A stretch of DNA of 62,755 bases from Anaerostipes sp. (lineage in GTDB: Bacteria; Bacillota; Clostridia; Lachnospirales; Lachnospiraceae): NCBI RefSeq assembly GCF_018381315.1, contig NZ_JAGZSD010000022.1, positions 1-62,755 on the forward strand, in the 5' to 3' direction. The notes below the pieces were generated by a model that had not been told where the DNA came from, ran no database searches, and saw only the letters and a list, made by a program, of their open reading frames with translations. This document shows positions 51,345 through 59,591 of the stretch, piece after piece. The number at the start of each line of letters is the position of its first letter. Position 1 is the first letter of the stretch. The translations under genes and the position numbers were made by a program.

Positions 51345-51380
51345 CCGTTCTATGTTATACTGAAAATATACACAGAACGG
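51345..51380. promoter_or_regulatory. Inverted repeat upstream of the hydrolase gene
   Basis: CCGTTCT / AGAACGG, 7 bp perfect, 22-base spacer containing TTATACTG. It is followed by a ribosome site and a tiny frame (MGIWIMEH, 51393-51419). Possible operator or leader hairpin. Confidence 0.35.
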
Positions 51381-51495
51381 AGGTTGAGAATTATGGGAAT
51401 TTGGATAATGGAGCACTAACAGCAGGGCGTTGGTGTTTCCAAAGCCTTGCTGATCGATGAGCAGCGAAAACAGATTTACGGTCAGGAGGCAAAGG

Positions 51496-52242
51496 ATGTC
51501 ATATTTTAATTATCAGTCAAAAAAGATTTATTACAGAGAATCAGGAAGCGGAAAACCTGTAGTGTTTCTGCACGGAAATACAGCATCTTCCAGGATGTTT
51601 GATCTCATACTGCCCTTATATGCAGACAAGTTTCATGTAATTCTAATCGATTTTCTCGGGCACGGGAGATCTGACAGATTAGAGGAATTTCCGCCGGAAC
51701 TTTGGATGGAAGAAGCCAGACAGACAATAGCATTATTGGAGCATCTGAATCTGGGAAAAGCAAACCTTATCGGAACCAGCGGCGGTGCGTGGGCGGCAGT
51801 TAATGCAGCATTAGAACGCCCGGATTTGGTTGACAGGGTAGTGGCGGACAGTTTTGACGGGCGCACTCTGGCAGATGACTTTGCAGAGAACCTGATAAAA
51901 GAGCGGACAAATTCCAAAAAGGACGAAATGGGAACTGCTTTTTATCAGTGGTGCCAAGGTGAAGATTGGGAAGATATTGTGGATCTGGACACAAGAGCGC
52001 TGGTTCAGTGCGCCAATGACAAGCTTCCCTTGTTTGTAAAACCGCTGTGCACGCTGAAAAATCCTCTTTTGCTCATGGGCAGTAAAGGAGATGATATGTG
52101 CAGGCCGGACTTTCAGGAAGAATATGCTGCAATTGCAAAAGAAACCAATGCAGAAATATATATATTTCCGGAAGGAATACATCCGGCGATCCTCTCTTGT
52201 GCGGAGAAAGCGGCGGAGGTTATTGCCAGGTTTTTGGAATGA
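51496..52242 (+). CDS. Alpha/beta hydrolase
   Basis: 248 residues. Oxyanion region VVFLHGNTASSRMF, nucleophile elbow GTSGGAWAAVNAAL (Ser), acid region LLMGSKGDDM and the catalytic His in FPEGIHPAIL. A soluble esterase/lipase-like enzyme of the general AB hydrolase family; substrate unknown. The start at 51496 follows AGGAGG. The DUF3795 genes follow after 18 bases, forming a three-gene unit that ends at the terminator at 53289. Confidence 0.92.
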   Translation: MSYFNYQSKKIYYRESGSGKPVVFLHGNTASSRMFDLILPLYADKFHVILIDFLGHGRSDRLEEFPPELWMEEARQTIALLEHLNLGKANLIGTSGGAWAAVNAALERPDLVDRVVADSFDGRTLADDFAENLIKERTNSKKDEMGTAFYQWCQGEDWEDIVDLDTRALVQCANDKLPLFVKPLCTLKNPLLLMGSKGDDMCRPDFQEEYAAIAKETNAEIYIFPEGIHPAILSCAEKAAEVIARFLE

Positions 52243-52260
52243 GTATAAGGGGGATGGAAA

Positions 52261-52674
52261 ATGAAAATGCCGGAGAAAACAGATGCCGTTATGTTTGCTC
52301 CATGCGGGATGAATTGCCTGGTTTGTTATAAGCATTGTTTTCATAAAAAGCCATGCAGCGGCTGCCTGAAAGGTGACGAAGGAAAGCCCGAACACTGCAG
52401 GAGATGCAGGATTAGAGAGTGTACAGCCGGAAAAAATCTTTCTTATTGCTATGAGTGTGCTGATTTTCCATGCAGGAGGATCAAATCATTGGAGAAGAGC
52501 TACAACTCCAGATATCATACAAGTTTGATAGAAAACAGCAATACTGTGAAGCTGTATGGTATAGAGGCCTTATTGGAACAGCATCAGAAAAAATACAAAT
52601 GTCCGAAATGCGGCGGTATTATTTCTTTGCATGACCAGGAATGCAGTGAGTGTAAGTATAGGATATGCCCATAA
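52261..52674 (+). CDS. DUF3795 Cys-rich protein
   Basis: 137 residues with 17 or so Cys, beginning APCGMNCLVCYKHC, then CSGCLKGD, CRRCRIREC and CYECADFPC: the DUF3795 pattern. A C-terminal zinc ribbon (CPKCGGIIS ... CSECKYRIC) is added. Probably metal-binding, function unknown. SD GGGGGATGGAA. The next gene is a related protein, so this looks like a tandem duplication with diverged C-termini. Confidence 0.85.
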   Translation: MKMPEKTDAVMFAPCGMNCLVCYKHCFHKKPCSGCLKGDEGKPEHCRRCRIRECTAGKNLSYCYECADFPCRRIKSLEKSYNSRYHTSLIENSNTVKLYGIEALLEQHQKKYKCPKCGGIISLHDQECSECKYRICP

Positions 52675-52702
52675 CACAAACGGGGAAGGAGAGAAGGCAC
52701 TT

Positions 52703-53272
52703 ATGGAAAAAAAGATGAGCTGCTGCGGAACCGTATGTTCTGAATGTGAGTATTATCCGGAAAGCTGCAGGGGGTGCCATGAAATAAAGGGCAGGGTGTT
52801 TTGGCTTGAGTACATAAAAGAGAGTATATGTGATATTTATGACTGCTGTATAAATCAGAGGCAGTATGACCATTGCGGCCAATGCAGAGAATTGCCGTGC
52901 AGCTGTTATGAGCGTGAAGATCCAACGAAAACTTCGGAAGAAAACAGGACTGACAATTACGTGCAGATGAAGAATTTAAAAGAACAGGCGGAAAGAGAAA
53001 AACAAAGAAGCAGTCTCGGAACGCAGGATCTGCAGACGATACCTGGAGTGGGCAAAAGAATTTCCCAGCATTTGCAGGCTATCGGGATCCGGTGTGTAGA
53101 TGATCTGAAAGGCAGGGACCCGGAGGAATTATACAGGCTGGATTGTATCCAAAAGGGATTTACGGAAGACAGGTGCCAGCTTTATGTGTTTCGGTGTGCC
53201 GTTTATTATGCGGAACATGAGGAGCATGACCCGGAAAAACTGAAGTGGTGGTACTGGAAGGATAAAGAATAA
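52703..53272 (+). CDS. DUF3795-type Cys-rich protein fused to a helix-hairpin-helix domain
   Basis: 189 residues. N-terminal Cys cluster (CCGTVCSECEYYPESCRGC ... CGQCRELPCSCY) as in DUF3795. After a charged linker, QTIPGVGKRISQHLQAIGI is a helix-hairpin-helix motif of the Cdd1/pathogenicity-locus kind, followed by LKGRDPEELYRLDCIQKG. Suggests DNA or nucleotide binding together with a metal site; no established function. The start at 52703 follows GGAGAGAAGG; the frame to 52631 overlaps the preceding gene. Confidence 0.82.
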   Translation: MEKKMSCCGTVCSECEYYPESCRGCHEIKGRVFWLEYIKESICDIYDCCINQRQYDHCGQCRELPCSCYEREDPTKTSEENRTDNYVQMKNLKEQAEREKQRSSLGTQDLQTIPGVGKRISQHLQAIGIRCVDDLKGRDPEELYRLDCIQKGFTEDRCQLYVFRCAVYYAEHEEHDPEKLKWWYWKDKE

Positions 53273-53288
53273 TCTGAAGCAGCCATGT

Positions 53289-53330
53289 GCTGATGACTTC
53301 TGCTGTTATGCAGAAGTCATCAGCTTTGTA
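53289..53330 (+). terminator. Intrinsic terminator of the hydrolase-DUF3795 unit
   Basis: A perfect 15-bp stem GCTGATGACTTCTGC / GCAGAAGTCATCAGC with TGTTAT loop and a broken T run. Confidence 0.9.
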
Positions 53331-53407
53331 TTTGCTGGAAAATCTTTTATATTAGAATTATATAGCTGCACATAAGAAATAGGAGTACAGGGACTGGAGG
53401 AAACTAT

Positions 53408-54496
53408 ATGGCCGACCTATTAAAAAATATGTATAATCACGATTCCCTACAGGATATGGCTGTGAAGATTCGGTCAGTTTATCCTCCGTTTCCGGTGAAT
53501 GAGTTTTTGGAATCAATCATGGATGAAACCTGGCCTGCTTCAGCCTTAAAAGCCCGGGTGCGGAAAATAGCCCTGAGTTTGGGGGAATATCTGCCGGCAG
53601 ATTACGGGGAGGCCCTTGCCATTCTTGATCAAGTGGCTGCCAGATGTACGAATGGTTTTTTCGGGGTTGTATTTCCTGACTTTGTCGAGGTCTATGGGCA
53701 GGATGAAATCAACTGGGACCTGTCCATAAATGCTTTGGAGAGATATACCCCGTACTCTTCTTCAGAGTTTGCTGTAAGACCTTTTATCATCCGCTATGAG
53801 GAGCGGATGATGGAGCAGATGTATGCATGGTCCAGGCATGAAAATGAACATGTCCGAAGGCTTGCCAGTGAGGGATGCCGTCCTCAGCTTCCGTGGGGAC
53901 AGGCATTAACGAAATTTAAAAAAGATCCTGCACCGATTCTGCCGATTCTGCAGCAGCTGAAAGCTGATCCATCGCTCTATGTACGAAAGAGTGTTGCAAA
54001 TAATATAAATGATATTTCGAAAACCCATCCGGAATTCGTTGTAAAGCTTTCAAAAGACTGGTACGGTGTCAATGAATCTACCGACTGGATTTTAAAACAT
54101 GGATGCAGAACACTGCTCAAAAAAGGAAACCGGGATGTTTTGGCTCTTTTCGGATACCTTGATGCTGATTGTATTGATATAAGAAACTTCACCCTGGAGG
54201 ACCTGTCTATTTCTCTTGGAGAAGATCTTGTTTTTTCGTTCAGTATTTCATCTGCTGAGGCCGCAAAGGTAAGACTGGAATATGGGATTGATTATGTAAA
54301 AGCCAGCGGCAAAAGAAACAGAAAGATCTTTCAGATTTCGGACACTTCACTGAAGAAGGACGAGGAGAAGTTTTATAAGAAAAAACATTCTTTTGCTGAT
54401 TTAAGCACAAGGAAGCATTATGCTGGGATACATTCCATTGCTTTGATTGTCAATGGGGAACAACGGCATAAAGAGGATTTTGAATTGCTGATTTGA
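53408..54496 (+). CDS. AlkC-like DNA alkylation repair protein
   Basis: 362 residues. HEAT-like helical repeats typical of the AlkC/AlkD superfamily: LGEYLPADYGEALAILDQVA, SSSEFAVRPFIIRYEERMM, HENEHVRRLASEGCRPQLPW and YVRKSVANNINDISKTHPE. A beta-rich C-terminal domain of about 120 residues is present as in AlkC. Family enzymes remove 3-methyladenine and related lesions. The SD is CTGGAGG. Monocistronic by spacing. Confidence 0.9.
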   Translation: MADLLKNMYNHDSLQDMAVKIRSVYPPFPVNEFLESIMDETWPASALKARVRKIALSLGEYLPADYGEALAILDQVAARCTNGFFGVVFPDFVEVYGQDEINWDLSINALERYTPYSSSEFAVRPFIIRYEERMMEQMYAWSRHENEHVRRLASEGCRPQLPWGQALTKFKKDPAPILPILQQLKADPSLYVRKSVANNINDISKTHPEFVVKLSKDWYGVNESTDWILKHGCRTLLKKGNRDVLALFGYLDADCIDIRNFTLEDLSISLGEDLVFSFSISSAEAAKVRLEYGIDYVKASGKRNRKIFQISDTSLKKDEEKFYKKKHSFADLSTRKHYAGIHSIALIVNGEQRHKEDFELLI

Positions 54497-54560
54497 CATG
54501 CAGTATATACTGATTTTAAATTTACTTATGTGCTGAGTTTATATAGGGGAGAGAAATGCG

Positions 54561-55727
54561 ATGCAGATTATTTTGATTCTTTTAGCTTTTGGGGTATTTA
54601 TCGGTTTGTTTGTAAATGCAGGACTGAAACTTTTTCTTTGGTTCCGCCCGTTTTTTGCAGGTGCCAGTCCATTGATATTCGGAATTTTGTACGGCGTTAT
54701 TGTGACTGCCATTATGGTTTTATTTGTGCTCAGCCGCCTGCCGGACAGCCGGATACCGAGAGGGGTTTTTCTTGCAGATCACTATGCACTGGGGGCAGCT
54801 CTTTTTGTAATGCTGTTTGTAAACCTGGGAGATCTTGTTTTATTTGTTTTAAAGCTTTGTCATATCCTGCCTGCGCCGCTGCCTCAGGGAGCCGCTGCTG
54901 CCGCGGGAATAACAGCACTTGCTTTATCTGTCCTGTTCTCTGTTTACGGGGGAGTCCATGCATTGACGGTCCGTACAATAAACTATGAGATAAAACTGCA
55001 GGAGGACAAGGCAAAGGCAGATTCCATGAAAATTGCTTTGATCAGTGATCTTCATCTGGGATATGTGATAGAAGAAAAGCATATTGAAAAAATCGTGGCA
55101 GCAGTAAATGAGTCAGAGCCGGATCTGGTCTGTATTGCGGGGGATATTTTTGACGGGGATATTACATCTGTAAAGAATCCTGAAAAGCTTCAAAAACTCT
55201 TTCAAAAAATAGAAGCTCCTTATGGAGTATATGCCTGCCTTGGAAATCACGATGCGGGAGCCGGATATGAAGGGATGCTTAAGTTTCTGGATAAAGCCGG
55301 AGTCCGTCTGCTTCAGGATGAGTCGGTGCTGATCGGCAATAAGATTATTTTGGCGGGCAGAAAGGATTCCGGCCCCATCGGCGGACAGGGGGAGAAGAGA
55401 AAGGCACTGAAAGAGGCGGATCAGACAGAGAAGTTTCCGAGGATTGTACTGGATCATAAGCCGGAAAATATTGAGGAGTATGGCAGGAGCACAGATTTAA
55501 TTTTGTGCGGGCATACCCACAGGGGACAGATTTTTCCGTTTAATCTGGTGACAGGGCTTTTTGAAAAGTTTAATTATGGATATTACCGCCCGAAGGAGGA
55601 TGGCCCTCAGGCCGTTGTTACTTCAGGTGCGGGAACATGGGGACCGCCGCACCGTATAGGCACAGACAATGAAGTGGCAGTGATTCAGGTGACATTTCCG
55701 GTTATGGATGAGGAAAGTCCCGAATAG
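54561..55727 (+). CDS. Membrane-anchored metallophosphoesterase (YaeI/YkuE-like)
   Basis: 388 residues. Four N-terminal transmembrane helices (about 1-150) precede a calcineurin-type domain with ISDLHLGYV, CIAGDIFDGD, LGNHDAG, LDHKPEN and CGHTHRGQIFP. All metal ligands are present. Relatives act on UDP-glucose-type or lipid phosphate substrates. SD GGGGAGAG. The DEAD-box helicase gene follows after 16 bases. Confidence 0.93.
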   Translation: MQIILILLAFGVFIGLFVNAGLKLFLWFRPFFAGASPLIFGILYGVIVTAIMVLFVLSRLPDSRIPRGVFLADHYALGAALFVMLFVNLGDLVLFVLKLCHILPAPLPQGAAAAAGITALALSVLFSVYGGVHALTVRTINYEIKLQEDKAKADSMKIALISDLHLGYVIEEKHIEKIVAAVNESEPDLVCIAGDIFDGDITSVKNPEKLQKLFQKIEAPYGVYACLGNHDAGAGYEGMLKFLDKAGVRLLQDESVLIGNKIILAGRKDSGPIGGQGEKRKALKEADQTEKFPRIVLDHKPENIEEYGRSTDLILCGHTHRGQIFPFNLVTGLFEKFNYGYYRPKEDGPQAVVTSGAGTWGPPHRIGTDNEVAVIQVTFPVMDEESPE

Positions 55728-55743
55728 AGAAAGGTAAAATATA

Positions 55744-57180
55744 ATGAGAAATGGATTTGGGAGATACAGGCTTTCAGAAGAGATCTTAGAGGCATTAAGC
55801 GGCCTGGGGTATACCGAACCTACAAGTATACAAAAAGAAGTGATTTCACCGATGCTTGAGGGAAAGAACGTTGTGGCAAAGGCGCCCACAGGAAGCGGAA
55901 AGACGGCAGCGTTTGCCATTCCCATCTGCGAAAATATTCAGTGGGAAGAAAATGCACCGCAGGCACTGGTACTGGAACCGACAAGAGAGCTGGCGGTTCA
56001 GGTCAGTGAGGAAATGTTTCATATTGGAAGAAAGAAGCGGCTGAAGGTTCCGGCAGTATTCGGGGGATTTCCTATTGATAAGCAGATTCAGACACTGCGG
56101 CAGAAGTCTCATATTGTAACAGGTACACCGGGCCGGATCATGGACCATCTCCGAAGGGAGAGTTTAAATCTTTCTAAGGTACAGTGGCTGGTGATAGATG
56201 AAGCAGATTTAATGCTGGACATGGGATTTGTTGATGAAGTAAAACAAATTCTTTCAATGGTTCCCAAAGAATGCAGGATATCTTTGTTTTCAGCAACTTT
56301 AAAACCGGAGATCCGGGAGCTGGCGGATGACTTTATCCCGGATGCGACACTCGTGGTGCAGGAGTCTGTAAAACAGCAGGCACCCGACATTACAGAAAAA
56401 CTCTATCTTACAGATCAGGAACACAAGTACGATACTTTTCTTAATGTCCTCATAGATGAGAATCCAAAAAGCTGTATGATTTTCTGCGGTACGAGGGAGA
56501 TGACCAATGTACTGTTCCAGAAGCTGCGCAGAAAACGTATATTCTGCGGAATGCTTCACGGAGACATGGACCAGAGGGAACGGCTGAAGACCGTGGATGC
56601 ATTCAGAAGAGGTGCCTTCCGTTTTCTGATTGCAACGGATGTGGCGGCGAGAGGAATTGATTTTGAGGGAATCAGCCATGTCGTGAATTATGATTTTCCT
56701 TCAGGAAAAGAAACCTATGTACACCGGATCGGAAGAACGGGAAGAAACGGCAGATGCGGAACGGCGGTCAGCCTGGTGACAGAGGATGACCGGAGGATGC
56801 TGCTCCAGGTGGAACAGTATGTGGGGAGGGGACTTCCCTGTATGAAACCTCCGGCTATAGGAGAAGAGAAGGAAAAGGCTTTCTGGAAGTCACAGCGCAT
56901 AAAAGAGGAAGTAAAGCCGAAAAAAGGAGAGGCGCTGAATAAAGGGATCACCCGCCTGTCAATCGGAGGCGGCCGGAAATCCAAAATGCGGGCCGGTGAT
57001 ATTGTAGGGGCAATCTGCGGCATCGAAGGGCTTCATGCCTCTGATATCGGTATTGTGGATATCAGAGACAGTATCAGCCATGTGGAAGTATTAAATGGCA
57101 AGGGCGAGCATGTGATTGAATGCCTGCAGACAAAACCCATCAAAGGGAAAATCCGTAAAGTCAGGAAAACAAGACTGTAA
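55744..57180 (+). CDS. DEAD-box RNA helicase with DbpA-type RNA-binding domain
   Basis: 478 residues. Motifs: Q motif (EPTSIQKEVISPML), I APTGSGKTAAF, Ia EPTRELAVQ, II IDEADLMLDMG, III FSATLKP, V ATDVAARGIDFEG, VI HRIGRTGRNGR. The C-terminal about 75 residues (MRAGDIVGAICGIEGLHASD ... ISHVEVLNGKGEHVIE) form the DbpA domain that recognises the 23S rRNA hairpin 92 region. Likely ribosome assembly factor (DbpA/YxiN type). Convergent with the LysR gene 4 bases downstream. Confidence 0.94.
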   Translation: MRNGFGRYRLSEEILEALSGLGYTEPTSIQKEVISPMLEGKNVVAKAPTGSGKTAAFAIPICENIQWEENAPQALVLEPTRELAVQVSEEMFHIGRKKRLKVPAVFGGFPIDKQIQTLRQKSHIVTGTPGRIMDHLRRESLNLSKVQWLVIDEADLMLDMGFVDEVKQILSMVPKECRISLFSATLKPEIRELADDFIPDATLVVQESVKQQAPDITEKLYLTDQEHKYDTFLNVLIDENPKSCMIFCGTREMTNVLFQKLRRKRIFCGMLHGDMDQRERLKTVDAFRRGAFRFLIATDVAARGIDFEGISHVVNYDFPSGKETYVHRIGRTGRNGRCGTAVSLVTEDDRRMLLQVEQYVGRGLPCMKPPAIGEEKEKAFWKSQRIKEEVKPKKGEALNKGITRLSIGGGRKSKMRAGDIVGAICGIEGLHASDIGIVDIRDSISHVEVLNGKGEHVIECLQTKPIKGKIRKVRKTRL

Positions 57181-57184
57181 AAGA

Positions 57185-58102
57185 TCATTGAAAATATTCT
57201 TTCGCAAGCTGTATAAAATCCTCGGCGTAGGAGGTCAAATAAGCTCCTTTCCGGTAAGCCAGAACGGTGGAAGTAAAGGCGTCTTCATCCTCTAAAGAAA
57301 AGCATACAGGCGGTTTCTCAAAGGCCATGCTGCGGATATATGTTTCAGGGGCAAAGCAGATCCCCTGGTTTTTCATCATCAGGAGAAGCGCAGCCTGGGT
57401 GTTGCGGGTATAAAAAGGTACCTTCGGGGTGATATGATGCTTGTCCAAAAGGCGTGCTGTTATGGCTCCGGTGTTCTGCTCAGGAAAGTGGAGGATAAAA
57501 TGTTCGTCTTTGACAGCTTCCCAGTCCACAGAAGGATACATGTTTTCGTTTCCGGTTTCACAGGAAACATCAGCTGCCAGAGGGTGATCTGGAGAAACAG
57601 CCAGCAGAATAGGTTCCTTTCCGAGAGATTCATAGGACAGCTTAGGATTTGGGGCTGTCTCATTAAAGATAGCAAAATCAACAGAGCTGTCCTTTAACAG
57701 GCATTCCTGAATGGCATAGGTCTCTTCTAAAATGTGTACTCTGATTTTTGGATGCATCTTATGAAAGGCGGGAAGAATATAAGGAACCATACAGGAGCTT
57801 CTCATCAGGGGAATGGCTACATGAAGTTCCCCGTCATTGAAAGAGGACAGCTCAAAAAGCTCCTTTTCCCAATCCTGCTGAAGTGCCAGCATTCTGGAGG
57901 CATAGTCAAGATAACGCGACCCGGCATAGGTGGGGATATAACAATTATCTATGCGGGCAAACAGTTTAATGCCGAGTTCCCGCTCCAGTTTCTTTAAGTG
58001 TTTGCTCAGAGTAGGCTGGGAGATAAAAAGTTCCCGGGCTGCTTTTGTGAGATTTTGATGTTTTGCTATACAGAGTGCATAGTTAAGTTCATGAATATTC
58101 AA
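57185..58102 (-). CDS. LysR-family transcriptional regulator
   Basis: 305 residues from the TTG at 58102 (NIHELNYALCIAKHQNL). That start is preferred because GGAG lies 6 bases before it, while the ATG at 58114 has no ribosome site. N-terminal wHTH: LTKAARELFISQPTLSKHLK. The remainder is a LysR substrate domain with LHVAIPLMRSS and ILLAVSPDHPLA. Divergent from the purine permease-adenine deaminase pair, which it probably regulates, with a purine-related effector by inference. Confidence 0.93.
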   Translation of the reverse strand: MNIHELNYALCIAKHQNLTKAARELFISQPTLSKHLKKLERELGIKLFARIDNCYIPTYAGSRYLDYASRMLALQQDWEKELFELSSFNDGELHVAIPLMRSSCMVPYILPAFHKMHPKIRVHILEETYAIQECLLKDSSVDFAIFNETAPNPKLSYESLGKEPILLAVSPDHPLAADVSCETGNENMYPSVDWEAVKDEHFILHFPEQNTGAITARLLDKHHITPKVPFYTRNTQAALLLMMKNQGICFAPETYIRSMAFEKPPVCFSLEDEDAFTSTVLAYRKGAYLTSYAEDFIQLAKEYFQ

Positions 58103-58178
58103 AACAAACTCCATATCCGGCAGATATAAGCCGTATAAATCATTTCATCCTTTGGTATTCTGATCTGGAATACTTTTT

Positions 58179-58208
58179 ATAACTAAGATGAATTAGACGA
58201 ATAGTTAT
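58179..58208. promoter_or_regulatory. Probable LysR operator in the lysR-azgA divergent region
   Basis: ATAACTA / TAGTTAT, 7-bp inverted repeat with 16-base spacer containing a T-N11-A pattern. It overlaps the -35 of the permease promoter. Confidence 0.5.
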
Positions 58209-58222
58209 GATTAGCATACAAT
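58193..58222 (+). promoter_or_regulatory. SigmaA-type promoter of the purine permease-adenine deaminase unit
   Basis: TTAGAC, 18-base spacer, TACAAT. No purine riboswitch aptamer is seen in the 50-base leader. Confidence 0.55.
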
Positions 58223-58271
58223 GAAAAGCAGGGGAAAGCAAGGATATACATAGGAAAAGGAGTGAAAAACT

Positions 58272-59576
58272 ATGAAACAATGGTTAGAAAAGCGTTTTAA
58301 ATTATCAGATTACCATACTGATGTAAAGACAGAGCTGATTGCGGGACTGACGACATTTGTAACGATGGCCTACGTTCTGGCTACGGTTCCGAATATGCTG
58401 GCAACGGCAGGCCTTGAAAAGCATGTGATGTTCACAGTATTGATTCTTCTTGTAATATTGACGACATGTGCCATGGCCTTTTATACAAACAGGCCGTTTG
58501 CGCTTGCACCGGGGCTGGGAAGTGTGGGAATTGTTGCTGCGATGATAGCAAGCGACGGCATTTCGCCGGCTGTAACCGCAGGAGTCATTTTCTTCAGCGG
58601 TGTGCTTTTTATTGCAATTTCCTTTTTAGGACTTCGGGAGGCAGTTGTCAAAGTAATTCCTGTCAGCCTGAAGCATGCGGTAAGCGCCGGTATTGGTCTG
58701 TTTATTGCATTGCTCGGAGCAAAGAGCTGCGGACTGATTATCGCCAACCAGGCAAAAAATTCTTTAGGATTCGGAAATCTGAAGTCACCGGAGGTTATTG
58801 TAGCGGTTATTGGGTTTATTATCCTTCTGATCTTGAAATCACGAAAGGTGCCGGGGGATATGATCCTTGCTATTGTACTCACTACATTGGTTGGAATTCC
58901 TTTTGGGGTGACAGTTCTTCCTGAAAGTCTGTTTACAATGCCGGCCAATATCGGAGGCCAGTTTATGAAGGTTGATTTTCTTGGGGCGCTGGATTTTGCA
59001 TACATTCCATTTTTAATTGCTTTATTTGTACCGGACTTTTTCTCCACGTTCGGAACGGTTCTTGGAGTAGGGGCCAAAGCCGGTTACCTGGATGAGAACG
59101 GAGATCTTCCGGGCATTGACAAATGCTTTAAGGTGGATGCTGTGGCAACCAGCTTTGGTGCATTGTTTGGAATGCCGAGCATGACTACTTATCTGGAGTC
59201 TTCTGCAGGTGTGGAGGCAGGAGGGAAAACGGGACTTACCGTTGTATTTACCTCTGTATTTTTTGGACTCTCCCTGTTTTTGGCGCCGATTGCGCTGATG
59301 ATTCCGTCCGCGGCAACGGCACCGGTTCTTATGTATATCGGTATCAACATGCTGGGTGCGATGAAAAATATCCGGTTTGACGACATAACAGAGGCATTTC
59401 CGGCGTTTGTATGTATTGCATTTACGATCTTTGGAAATAACATTGCCAATGGGATCTGTGCGGCACTGCCTACGTATGCGGTGATGAAACTGACATCTGG
59501 AAAAGGGAAAGAAATACGTCCGGTTATGTGGATTTTGGTGGCAGTATGCCTGCTGTATTTCTATTCTATTTTATAA
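58272..59576 (+). CDS. AzgA-type (NCS2) purine permease
   Basis: 434 residues with 12 or more helices. Signatures: AGLTTFVTMAYVLATVP, PFALAPGLGSVG, PVSLKHAVSAGIGLFIALLG, PDFFSTFGTVLGV and SMTTYLESSAGVEAGGKTGLT, the AzgA branch of the nucleobase transporters. It imports adenine, guanine or hypoxanthine with protons. SD AAAGGAG. Adenine deaminase follows after 15 bases, which points to adenine as a substrate. Confidence 0.94.
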   Translation: MKQWLEKRFKLSDYHTDVKTELIAGLTTFVTMAYVLATVPNMLATAGLEKHVMFTVLILLVILTTCAMAFYTNRPFALAPGLGSVGIVAAMIASDGISPAVTAGVIFFSGVLFIAISFLGLREAVVKVIPVSLKHAVSAGIGLFIALLGAKSCGLIIANQAKNSLGFGNLKSPEVIVAVIGFIILLILKSRKVPGDMILAIVLTTLVGIPFGVTVLPESLFTMPANIGGQFMKVDFLGALDFAYIPFLIALFVPDFFSTFGTVLGVGAKAGYLDENGDLPGIDKCFKVDAVATSFGALFGMPSMTTYLESSAGVEAGGKTGLTVVFTSVFFGLSLFLAPIALMIPSAATAPVLMYIGINMLGAMKNIRFDDITEAFPAFVCIAFTIFGNNIANGICAALPTYAVMKLTSGKGKEIRPVMWILVAVCLLYFYSIL

Positions 59577-59591
59577 AAGAGGAGCGGGGTT

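Noticed and set aside
58115..58271. Purine riboswitch ahead of the purine permease
   Set aside because: The conserved loops and TATA-start of the purine aptamer are not found; the leader is too short.
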